Shown piece after piece: positions 7,727 through 14,736 of a stretch of 15,261 nt of DNA. The notes under the pieces were generated by a model. It was not told the origin of the DNA. It did not search any database and saw nothing but the letters and a program-made list of their open reading frames with translations. The stretch is taken from assembly GCA_918219625.1 (NCBI GenBank), contig CAKJXT010000097.1, forward strand, positions 1 to 15,261, written 5' to 3'. Made by a program: the position numbers and the translations under genes. The stretch's first letter is position 1, and each line of letters begins with the position of its first letter. This DNA comes from Bacilli bacterium (GTDB lineage: Bacteria; Bacillota_I; Bacilli_A; RF39; UBA660).

Positions 7727-8590
7727 ATGAAAAAGAGATATAAATTAATTTTAATTGTTGTTTTAATTGGTTTTTGTTTAGGACTTTTTCTTACAACACT
7801 TGCTCGATATAGTTCTAGTAATGTGTGGAATTATTATTTAGAGTCTCAGGGTTTTTATTTTTCAAGTGATAATTTATCTAATAATCAGGTAAATGTTGAT
7901 ACTTTTTGGGATGGTTCTAGCGTTCACTTTAATCTTAAGAATTTTTCTAATAATAATTTAATTACTGATAAGGATATTACTTATCAAGTTAGTTGTGAGG
8001 TAATTGATAGTGATGAGACTTGTACTTTAAATGGTACTGATAGATCTAGTGTTACAGGTGTTTTATCAAAGAGTTCAAGATGCGTTAATGATATTGATCA
8101 AATTGATGTGTCTTCAATGAATAAAACTGAGTGTGAAGTTGCTGGGTATACATGGGAAAATATTTCTGTTACAAATGATTTATATTTTGATGTTTATTCT
8201 GAAGAAGAAATAACTGATGTTAGTGTTTTAATAACTGTTAATAGTACTAGTCCTTTTAGAAAGACTATGACAGGTGTTTTTAATTTGAATAAGGCTGAAG
8301 CAGTAACTGGTAATATAGATTACAATGTTAATCATTATGATTCTTTTGATGAACTTATTATTTCTAATTCTTATGATACTGGTAAGTGTGTTTCTGTTAG
8401 ATTTAATAGTTCTAAAAGAGTTGTTGATGTTACAAATGATATGAATATTTTGGCAATCGACGATAATGATTATGTTAATTCATTTAGTTTTGGTGTTGAT
8501 TCTATGAGTAATGAAAAGTTTATTTTTTATAGTAAAGATGGGCTTTCTAATTTTAGTGATATTGTTGTTACCGAAACAAATGAATGTTAG
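7727..8590 (+). CDS. SipW-type secreted protein with SSSNVW mature N-terminus, function unknown
   Basis: This 287-residue protein is read from ATG 7727; the GTG at 7721 lies in the AGGTG ribosome site (7719-7723), which itself uses the AG of the previous TAG. Hydrophobic residues 7-24 precede TTLA/RY, then SSSNVW, a string also found just after the signal region of the giant surface protein. A cluster of cysteines follows (SCEV, TCTLN, RCVN, ECEVAGYTW), the last resembling the cysteine mini-loops of the first gene. More cysteines lie near the C-terminus (TGKCVS and a terminal NEC). The rest is predicted beta-rich and lacks a domain I can name. It is likely secreted, disulfide-bonded and part of the same structure. 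Confidence 0.75.
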   Translation: MKKRYKLILIVVLIGFCLGLFLTTLARYSSSNVWNYYLESQGFYFSSDNLSNNQVNVDTFWDGSSVHFNLKNFSNNNLITDKDITYQVSCEVIDSDETCTLNGTDRSSVTGVLSKSSRCVNDIDQIDVSSMNKTECEVAGYTWENISVTNDLYFDVYSEEEITDVSVLITVNSTSPFRKTMTGVFNLNKAEAVTGNIDYNVNHYDSFDELIISNSYDTGKCVSVRFNSSKRVVDVTNDMNILAIDDNDYVNSFSFGVDSMSNEKFIFYSKDGLSNFSDIVVTETNEC

Positions 8591-8592
8591 GG

Positions 8593-8621
8593 TTGCAAAA
8601 GATTTGTGTTTATGTTATCAT
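8593..8621 (+). promoter_or_regulatory. SigA-type promoter with extended -10
   Basis: TTGCAA (8593-8598) is followed by a 17-bp spacer and TATCAT (8616-8621), with TG at 8613-8614 forming an extended -10 element. It begins 3 bases after the preceding stop and drives the signal-peptidase-like gene, whose ATG lies 32 bases downstream of the -10. The GGTTGCAAA block is repeated exactly at the next promoter (9239-9247). Confidence 0.75.
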
Positions 8622-8652
8622 AAATATATGAGTAGAATAGGTGGTTAGATAT

Positions 8653-9192
8653 ATGAACGTTTTAAAGACTATTAAGAAGGTTTTCATAGGTATTATCTTA
8701 GTTGTTTTCTTTGCATTTACTATTACAATGACTGTGTTACTTTTGAATTATAATAAGTTTGGTGTTACTCAATTTGATGATACATCTTTATTAATTATTA
8801 GGAATGGATTTAGTTCTGAAACATATAAAAAAGGTAGTTTAGTTGTTGTTGAAAGTAAACAAATAAAAAATTATAAAGTTGGTGATGAAGCTTTTGTTTA
8901 TCACTTAGATGGAAAAGGTGGATTCAATATTGAATTAGGTGTTATTGGACAATTGCATGAAGAAGATAACGCAATTACTTTTTCAAATGGTGAAACATAT
9001 TCTGATGAGTTTATAATTGGAACTGGTGAAAAAATATATCCTAATTTAGGTACTTATTTAGGTGTTATTGAATCAAAATGGGGATTCTTATTTATAATTT
9101 TAGTTCCTAACTTCTTCTTATTTGTTTATCAATTATATTCATTAATTGTTGAAATTAAGTATGGTAAAGAAGAGGATTATACTGAAGCTTAG
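8653..9192 (+). CDS. Catalytically degenerate signal peptidase I-like membrane protein
   Basis: This 179-residue protein is read from ATG 8653 after AGGTGG (8639-8644). The in-frame GTG at 8641 lies within that site. Topology and length match ER-type signal peptidase: TM 9-32, an extracellular domain, and TM 145-168. The block NGFSSETYKKGSLVVV (51-66) aligns without gaps to the active-site block of the family (SGSMxPTIxxGDLVVV), placing Phe53 where the catalytic Ser should be. The THRV histidine region appears as FNIELGV, and the KGDAN aspartate as FSNGE. All three catalytic positions therefore look lost. It probably cannot cleave and may bind substrates or chaperone the active peptidases. 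It has its own promoter and terminator, so it is independently expressed. That it is a signal peptidase homologue is likely; the inactivity is read from my alignment by eye. Confidence 0.7.
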   Translation: MNVLKTIKKVFIGIILVVFFAFTITMTVLLLNYNKFGVTQFDDTSLLIIRNGFSSETYKKGSLVVVESKQIKNYKVGDEAFVYHLDGKGGFNIELGVIGQLHEEDNAITFSNGETYSDEFIIGTGEKIYPNLGTYLGVIESKWGFLFIILVPNFFLFVYQLYSLIVEIKYGKEEDYTEA

Positions 9193-9218
9193 AAAATGAG
9201 TTTATACTCATTTTTTTT
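9193..9218 (+). terminator. Intrinsic terminator
   Basis: AAAATGAGT (9193-9201) pairs with ACTCATTTT (9206-9214) across a 4-nt TTAT loop, and the run of eight Ts at 9211-9218 follows. It starts immediately after the stop of the degenerate signal peptidase gene and separates it from the next promoter. Confidence 0.85.
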
Positions 9219-9240
9219 GTTTTTGATTTTATATTTTTGG

Positions 9241-9269
9241 TTGCAAACATTGTCGAATTATGATAAAAT
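9241..9269 (+). promoter_or_regulatory. SigA-type promoter with extended -10 for the peptidase/McrB-like operon
   Basis: TTGCAA (9241-9246), a 17-bp spacer and TAAAAT (9264-9269), with TG at 9261-9262 as an extended -10. Spacing, the -35 and the preceding GG are identical to the promoter at 8593. It lies just downstream of a terminator and 30 bases before the ATG of the large signal peptidase. No other promoter is evident up to the window end, so it probably drives all downstream genes. Confidence 0.78.
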
Positions 9270-9299
9270 TGATATATAGTATAGATAGTAGGTAATTAT

Positions 9300-11444
9300 A
9301 TGAAAAAGAATAAATTGGTTGGTAAAATAATTGATTGTACTTTGAATATTTTAATAGTTTTATTTGCTATTTTTTTGTTGATTTCTATGTATACTGCTGT
9401 TCAAGTTAGGATTTTGAAAAATGAGTATGCTAATTTTTTTGGTTATTCTTTATTTGAAGTTCAAACTGGAAGTATGCACGGTACTATTGAAGCAGGAGAT
9501 TGGATAGTTGTTAAAGCTACTAAAGATGTTAAAAGAGATGATATTATTACCTACAAACATGGTAAAGATTTTATAACTCATAGAGTTGTTGAAATATATA
9601 AAGGCTCTTATGTAACTAAAGGTGATGCGAATAATTCTAAGGATGAACCAATTGATAGAGATCAGGTAGTTGGTAGAGTTGTTAAAACATTACATGGCTT
9701 TGGTATTTTGAGAAAAACAATATTTAATCCAATTGTTATAGTTTCACTTATTATATGTTTATACTTATTTAATTTGACTTTTAAAACTGGTAAGACTGAA
9801 TTCGATTTGGTTATTGAAAAAATTATAAAAATTATTAAAAGAAAATTATTTAATAAGAAACCGGTTGTTAAAAATGAGATTAAAGCTGAGAAGGTAAAAG
9901 TTGTTTTGGATGATCCTAAAGATGTTGCTCCTACAACTCCAACTCAGCCATTACCTGCTAATATAATTACAGTTGTTGATGATAATAAAGAATTGGCTAA
10001 GGTTGAAGATGGATCAAGTATTTCTGATAATTATTCTGTAGTGTCTAGAGAAGATGTTATAACTGAGAATGATGTTGGTGTAGAAATTGATGATGATAAA
10101 TTCGCTAATACAGCAATGTTTAGAATGATTGATATTCAAGATGATAATAAACCTCATTATTATCATGAGGATGATAAGGGTGAGGATGCTGAAGTAGTCG
10201 ACATTGATGTTGATGAACTTAGTAAGACTTCTGTATTTAGAATTATTTCTGCTGATTCAAATGATGTTGAACATGAAGAGAATAAGAAGATTGAAAAGCA
10301 AAAAGAAAAATTTACTGAGGTTGTGGGACTTAAGTTGAATGCTGAAGAAATTACTCCGCCTGTTAAAGTAAAAGAAATTACAAAAGAATATATTAGTGAA
10401 AAGATTAAGGCTAAAAAAGCTAAAAATATTTTGGATAAAACATTTATTATTAAGAGAATTGTTTATGATGAAATATTGGATGTTTTACTTGATAAAGAAA
10501 AGTCTTATATTCTTAAGTCTCCAATGAGAAAAGATTATATTGAACAATATATGAATTTTAAATATTTTGGGGTTGAATCTGATAGATTAGATATTAAGAA
10601 ATTAATGGCTACTTATAGTAAGAATTTAAAGTCTAAGTTTATTAGAGATGAAAGAAAAGTAAGAACAATAGATGCTTATTCTAAGGCCTTTAGTTTTATA
10701 CATAATATTGAAATTAAAACTGGTTCAATTGATTATAGAAAAGAGATATTAGCTTTTAAAGAGTTTGATGACGAAGTTTTAGATAAGATGGAATATGATA
10801 TTTCTAATATAATTAATTATTCAACTGAGTGTTTGAATGAGATACTTGATAAGTTAGATACAAATATGTTTACTGATCAGTATAATAAAATTGTTGGTCA
10901 AAAGAATTTATATGGTGTTGTTTTAAATCATAATATTTCTTTTAGTAAAGTTTACAGTGATTATATAGTTGATAAAACTTATACAGAAGGAATTGTTGCT
11001 GAAGATAAGATTGAGGTTTTATTAAATCTACTTTTGTGTAAGATTACTAAAGATATTATGAAACATGATTATGATTCTAAATATATTGTTTATATTCCAA
11101 ATGCATTATATGGAAAAGAGAAAAAGTTAGATAAAATTATTTCTACAATTGAAAATGATTATGCTAAAAGTCATGTATTCTTCTTAACTAGTGTTTCTAA
11201 TATGCTAGTTAATGAGGATGATGTTAAAAGACTTAGTAAAAAAGGTTATCATTTCGCATTATCATTTAACAAACCTGTTAAATTTAATAATGAGGATATG
11301 GGATATATTTATTTAGCAGATTATTACTTTATTGATACCCATCTTGAAGTTGATAAAGTTTGTGAAACATTACCTAAAGAAATCATTGATAAATTAATTA
11401 AAGATAATTTAGATAAAAAGATTGGTGATTATAAGGGGGATTAG
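9300..11444 (+). CDS. ER-type (SipW-like) signal peptidase I fused to a large cytoplasmic domain
   Basis: This 714-residue protein has a peptidase in residues 1-165: TM 12-33, active-site block TGSM with Ser58, FITHRVVEI with His94, YVTKGDAN with Asp109, and TM 143-160. This Ser-His-Asp set is that of ER-type signal peptidases such as SipW, which cleave TasA-like precursors. Family members are usually about 180-200 residues, so the remaining 540 or so residues are an added domain, cytoplasmic by topology. It comprises a basic stretch (170-190), an acidic linker with two related units (TAMFRMI at 271-277, TSVFRII at 310-316), a lysine-rich helical part (330-400) and an alpha/beta C-terminus. 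Residues about 535-690 faintly resemble an EAL domain (VFFLTSVSNML, then LSKKGYHFALSF, then LADYYFID) without its catalytic acidic residues. That resemblance is tentative. The stop lies 2 bases before the McrB-like gene. Confidence 0.88.
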   Translation: MKKNKLVGKIIDCTLNILIVLFAIFLLISMYTAVQVRILKNEYANFFGYSLFEVQTGSMHGTIEAGDWIVVKATKDVKRDDIITYKHGKDFITHRVVEIYKGSYVTKGDANNSKDEPIDRDQVVGRVVKTLHGFGILRKTIFNPIVIVSLIICLYLFNLTFKTGKTEFDLVIEKIIKIIKRKLFNKKPVVKNEIKAEKVKVVLDDPKDVAPTTPTQPLPANIITVVDDNKELAKVEDGSSISDNYSVVSREDVITENDVGVEIDDDKFANTAMFRMIDIQDDNKPHYYHEDDKGEDAEVVDIDVDELSKTSVFRIISADSNDVEHEENKKIEKQKEKFTEVVGLKLNAEEITPPVKVKEITKEYISEKIKAKKAKNILDKTFIIKRIVYDEILDVLLDKEKSYILKSPMRKDYIEQYMNFKYFGVESDRLDIKKLMATYSKNLKSKFIRDERKVRTIDAYSKAFSFIHNIEIKTGSIDYRKEILAFKEFDDEVLDKMEYDISNIINYSTECLNEILDKLDTNMFTDQYNKIVGQKNLYGVVLNHNISFSKVYSDYIVDKTYTEGIVAEDKIEVLLNLLLCKITKDIMKHDYDSKYIVYIPNALYGKEKKLDKIISTIENDYAKSHVFFLTSVSNMLVNEDDVKRLSKKGYHFALSFNKPVKFNNEDMGYIYLADYYFIDTHLEVDKVCETLPKEIIDKLIKDNLDKKIGDYKGD

Positions 11445-11446
11445 TT

Positions 11447-12994
11447 ATGAATACATTTTTTAGATTTTTTTATGAATTTACTTCTATTTTCTTTGATGGT
11501 ATAATTAAAATATTTAACGGAATTGTTAATGGAATTGCGAAAATGTTTAGTTTTGTTGATTATAAGAAAATACTTGAAAGTTATAAAGGTAATTTTAATT
11601 TAATTGAATGGATTTTAGTAATTATTACTATATTATTCTTAGTTGTTATAGTATTAGGTATTTTATATTTAATTTTATCAAGATTAAGAAAGTATTTAAG
11701 ACTTAGAAGACAAAAGATGAATCAAGATGATTTACTTGATGAGATTGGCAATTTAAATAAAAAAGTAAGACAACTTATGAAGGAAAAGGATGAATTGATG
11801 GCAATGAAGGTTTCTCAATTGGGTCTTAAGCCTGATGAAGATGGTGAAAATGGTACACCTGGTGGTGATAATCCTAATCCTGGTGAAGAGGATAAGAAAG
11901 ATGAAAATGCTGGTAATGTAAGATTTCCTAAGCTTGTTAGAATTGATGAGCGTATGAAAGGGTTTAAAGCTAAAAACTACAATGGTAATTTTACATTGTT
12001 AGAGTTGATTGATAATTTTAGATGTTTTGCAGCAACTCAATTGCATTTATATTATAATGAACCTTTACTTAGAGCTTTCTTTGGTGGATTAGCTTGTAGT
12101 AAGTTAATTATCTTACAAGGTATCTCTGGTACTGGTAAAACTTCACTTGCTTATGCTTGGGGAAAGTTTGTTAAACATAATTCTTGTATCGCATCTGTTC
12201 AACCATCTTGGCGTGATAAAACAGAATTATTAGGATATTTTAATGAATTTACTAAGAAGTTTAATGAAAGTAACGTTCTTGAAGAGTTATATATTTCAAG
12301 ATTTGATGATGATATTCACACTGTAATTTTGGACGAAATGAATATCGCCCGTGTTGAGTATTATTTTGCTGAAATGTTGTCTATTCTTGAAGTTCCAAAT
12401 CGTCAAGAGTGGGTTATTGAACTTGTTACTACTACATGGCCAGATGATCCACAGCTTATTGAAAATGGTAAGTTAAGATTACCTGGTAACCTTTGGTATA
12501 TTGGTACAATCAACAACGACGACTCTACATTCATGGTTACTGATAAGGTTTATGATAGAGCTATGCCAATAGACATTAATGAAAAAATTGATCCATTTGC
12601 TTGTCGTGAGCAAGAGGCTATGGATATTAATTCAAGTTATATGGAAGCATTATTTAAAGATGCTCAAGAGAAATATGCGGTATCTGAAAAAGGTATAAAT
12701 ATCATTAATAAGCTAGATGATTATGTTATACATCATTTCAGAATTGCGTTTGGTAACCGTATTATGAAACAATTAAAGGATTTCGTTCCTGTTTATGTTG
12801 GTTGCGGCGGAGATGAAGTTTCTGGTATCGATTATTTCTTGGCTAAAAAGGTTTTACGTAAGTTTGAACAATTGAACTTAATTTTGATTCGTGATGAGAT
12901 TGATGGATTTATCAAATATCTTAATAAAGAGTTTGGTAATGGTAATATGAAAGAGTGTATTGAGTTTTTGGAAAGACTTAAGAAATCTGCATAG
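11447..12994 (+). CDS. Membrane-anchored McrB-like AAA+ NTPase
   Basis: This 515-residue protein starts at ATG 11447 after AAGGGGGA (11433-11440). The N-terminus has aromatic amphipathic segments, one TM helix (54-78), a strongly basic stretch (79-90) placing the rest in the cytoplasm, a probable coiled coil (93-125) and a Gly/Pro/acidic linker (126-158). The AAA+ core contains Walker A GISGTGKTS (225-233, Lys231), Walker B VILDEMN (293-299, Asp296/Glu297), then ARVEYYFAEML as in McrB relatives, and GTINNDD (353-359). The last fits the NxxD signature (Asn356...Asp359) of McrB-type GTPases. A helical lid domain follows. McrB proteins are hexameric GTP-driven motors of type IV restriction; this one lacks a DNA-recognition domain and is tethered to the membrane. 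It is followed 12 bases later by a DUF2357-like partner. It probably powers remodelling or export at the membrane; nucleotide preference is unproven. Confidence 0.85.
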   Translation: MNTFFRFFYEFTSIFFDGIIKIFNGIVNGIAKMFSFVDYKKILESYKGNFNLIEWILVIITILFLVVIVLGILYLILSRLRKYLRLRRQKMNQDDLLDEIGNLNKKVRQLMKEKDELMAMKVSQLGLKPDEDGENGTPGGDNPNPGEEDKKDENAGNVRFPKLVRIDERMKGFKAKNYNGNFTLLELIDNFRCFAATQLHLYYNEPLLRAFFGGLACSKLIILQGISGTGKTSLAYAWGKFVKHNSCIASVQPSWRDKTELLGYFNEFTKKFNESNVLEELYISRFDDDIHTVILDEMNIARVEYYFAEMLSILEVPNRQEWVIELVTTTWPDDPQLIENGKLRLPGNLWYIGTINNDDSTFMVTDKVYDRAMPIDINEKIDPFACREQEAMDINSSYMEALFKDAQEKYAVSEKGINIINKLDDYVIHHFRIAFGNRIMKQLKDFVPVYVGCGGDEVSGIDYFLAKKVLRKFEQLNLILIRDEIDGFIKYLNKEFGNGNMKECIEFLERLKKSA

Positions 12995-13006
12995 TGAGGT
13001 GTTATT

Positions 13007-14137
13007 ATGGGTAAGGCAATTAGCTTGGAAGTTGATGAGCAGTTAAAGACTAAGAGTAGTAATTTTATTAAAAATATTAAGTCTGGTATGCATTTAACTT
13101 CTGATGTTAATAGTGATATTAATGATTTAGAGTGGCTTGAAATTATTGAGGAAGTTTGTCCTTACCTTGATAATATTGTTAGAGCTCCTAAGGTTGCACT
13201 TGTTAGTGAGTCTGAAGTAAGAAAGATTGAAAAAGCTAAGAAGACAGGTGTTGAAAGTGTTAAGGATTTATCTAAGCACACTGATTATATTGATAAGATA
13301 GATCCTGTTACTGGAGATGTTCAACCTTCTAAAATATTGGTTGTTTATCGTGAAGAGACTTTTAATACTTATGAAAATAGATTTATTTATACATTGATTT
13401 TAACTCTTCTCAGATTTCTTACTGAAAAAGAAGAATTGCTTAAAGATATGAAACCTAAAAATGAGAAGTTACTTCAATATTCAGCATCTACTAGTAATGG
13501 TAAGGAAAAAATTAAAGTTGATCTTAAAATCAGCACTAAACCTACAAGATTAGGTGATGATGATAATGATTTGGAGAAGGAACTTAATTCTATTAGGAAA
13601 CGTATTGAAAAGATGAAGAAGTTTATTAATTCTTGGTTAGCAAGTGAACTTATTACTTCTTTACAAAAGCAACATGCGATACTTGTTATGCCACCGATTA
13701 AGAAGACTAACTTAATTTTAAAGAATCCAAATTTCCAAATGGCTACTAAATTGTGGAATTTCTTGTATAGTGTTGATGAAACTAAAAATAGTAATATTAA
13801 TGGTTTGGATTCAAAGGGTGATGAATTATTAAGGGGTATTTTAGATGATTCATTTTTAATGGATTATTATGTTCTTGATTCTATTTCTATTGATAAGAAA
13901 AAACAAAAAGATAGTTTATGTAAGTATGCTTTGCTTATGATTATGAATCAAGTTCAAAGAGCAGTTGATATTTTACTTAAAAATGGTATTAAAATTAGTG
14001 AACAAGAACTGCTTAGATTACTTTCTACTGAAATTGAGAAAAAGGCTAACATATCTCAGATAGGAAGTCAGGATATTAAGAATAAATTTAAAAAAGAAAT
14101 GGATGAGTATTTAGCTCGAACTAATGAATATTTATAG
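13007..14137 (+). CDS. DUF2357-like (McrC N-terminal-like) protein lacking a nuclease domain
   Basis: This 376-residue protein starts at ATG 13007 after TGAGGTG, 12 bases behind the McrB-like gene. The segment ETFNTYENRFIY (117-128) matches the conserved T-x-ENRF element of DUF2357 proteins, and ILKNPNFQMATKLW (237-250) matches their second conserved block. In restriction systems DUF2357 precedes a PD-(D/E)XK nuclease in the McrC-type partner of McrB. Here the remaining C-terminus (255-376) is helical, ends in a lysine-rich stretch, and shows no credible PD-(D/E)XK motif. The protein has no signal peptide or TM, so it is cytoplasmic and probably binds or stimulates the membrane-tethered NTPase. 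Family assignment rests on motifs and context, without a profile search. Confidence 0.68.
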   Translation: MGKAISLEVDEQLKTKSSNFIKNIKSGMHLTSDVNSDINDLEWLEIIEEVCPYLDNIVRAPKVALVSESEVRKIEKAKKTGVESVKDLSKHTDYIDKIDPVTGDVQPSKILVVYREETFNTYENRFIYTLILTLLRFLTEKEELLKDMKPKNEKLLQYSASTSNGKEKIKVDLKISTKPTRLGDDDNDLEKELNSIRKRIEKMKKFINSWLASELITSLQKQHAILVMPPIKKTNLILKNPNFQMATKLWNFLYSVDETKNSNINGLDSKGDELLRGILDDSFLMDYYVLDSISIDKKKQKDSLCKYALLMIMNQVQRAVDILLKNGIKISEQELLRLLSTEIEKKANISQIGSQDIKNKFKKEMDEYLARTNEYL

Positions 14138-14145
14138 GAGGTTTT

Positions 14146-14706
14146 ATGAGAAAGGTTTTTGAAAGCACTGGTTTTAAGATTGCTTCTATTATTGTTAAGG
14201 TTTTAATATGGATGTGCTTAATTGCGTTTGTTATATCTGTATGTATGCAAAGGTTTAGTAATAATAGATTATCTATATTTAATTTTAGAATGTTTACTGT
14301 TGTATCAGGGTCAATGAAACCTAAATACAATATTGGTGATGTATTGATTGCTAAAGAGATTAAGCCTGAAGATGTTAAGGTAGGGGATACGATTAGTTAT
14401 CAAGGAACTGTTAATAGTTTTAAGGATAAAGTTGTTACCCACCAGGTTGTTGGTATTGAAAAAGTTGATGGAAAGTATTATTTCCGTACAAAAGGTTTAG
14501 CTAACTTAGTTGAGGATCCAATTGTATCTGCTGATCAGGTATATGGAAAAGTTATTTATAAATCATTTATTATTTCATTTATTTATAAGATTGTAAGTAC
14601 TAATGTAGGCTTTTATGCATTTATAATAGTTCCAATTTTATATATTATTATATCTGAAATAATATCTACATTATTGGAAAGAGAAGAAAAGAAAAGAAAT
14701 ATTTAG
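14146..14706 (+). CDS. sipW: ER-type (SipW-like) signal peptidase I
   Basis: This 186-residue protein is the usual length for the family. ATG 14146 follows a strong AGGAGG (14136-14141) that overlaps the previous TAG. It has TM 12-34, catalytic block VSGSMKPK with Ser56, VVTHQVVGIEK with His99, and a C-terminal TM about 155-175. The usual KGDAN motif reads KGLAN (Leu118), though the later Asp124 of EDPIV is kept, so the third catalytic residue is shifted or altered. It should cleave SipW-type signal peptides after export by Sec, and sits 30 bases upstream of such a substrate. With the fused peptidase at 9300 and the degenerate one at 8653 it makes three family members in this window. Confidence 0.88.
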   Translation: MRKVFESTGFKIASIIVKVLIWMCLIAFVISVCMQRFSNNRLSIFNFRMFTVVSGSMKPKYNIGDVLIAKEIKPEDVKVGDTISYQGTVNSFKDKVVTHQVVGIEKVDGKYYFRTKGLANLVEDPIVSADQVYGKVIYKSFIISFIYKIVSTNVGFYAFIIVPILYIIISEIISTLLEREEKKRNI

Positions 14707-14736
14707 TTATAAAAGGGTCGAAAGGAAGTGATTATA

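Noticed and set aside
13514..13545. VDLK in the DUF2357-like protein as a PD-(D/E)XK nuclease motif
   Set aside because: No matching upstream Asp motif or downstream Gln/Lys is placed around it, and it sits between the two DUF2357 blocks, before where a nuclease domain would be.
11447..14137. A functional type IV restriction (McrBC) defence system
   Set aside because: There is no nuclease domain and no DNA-recognition domain, the NTPase has a TM anchor, and the neighbours are secretion genes, so restriction is not supported.
14121..14330. Minus-strand ORF of 69 codons
   Set aside because: It is antisense to the signal peptidase N-terminus including its conserved region; a shadow ORF.
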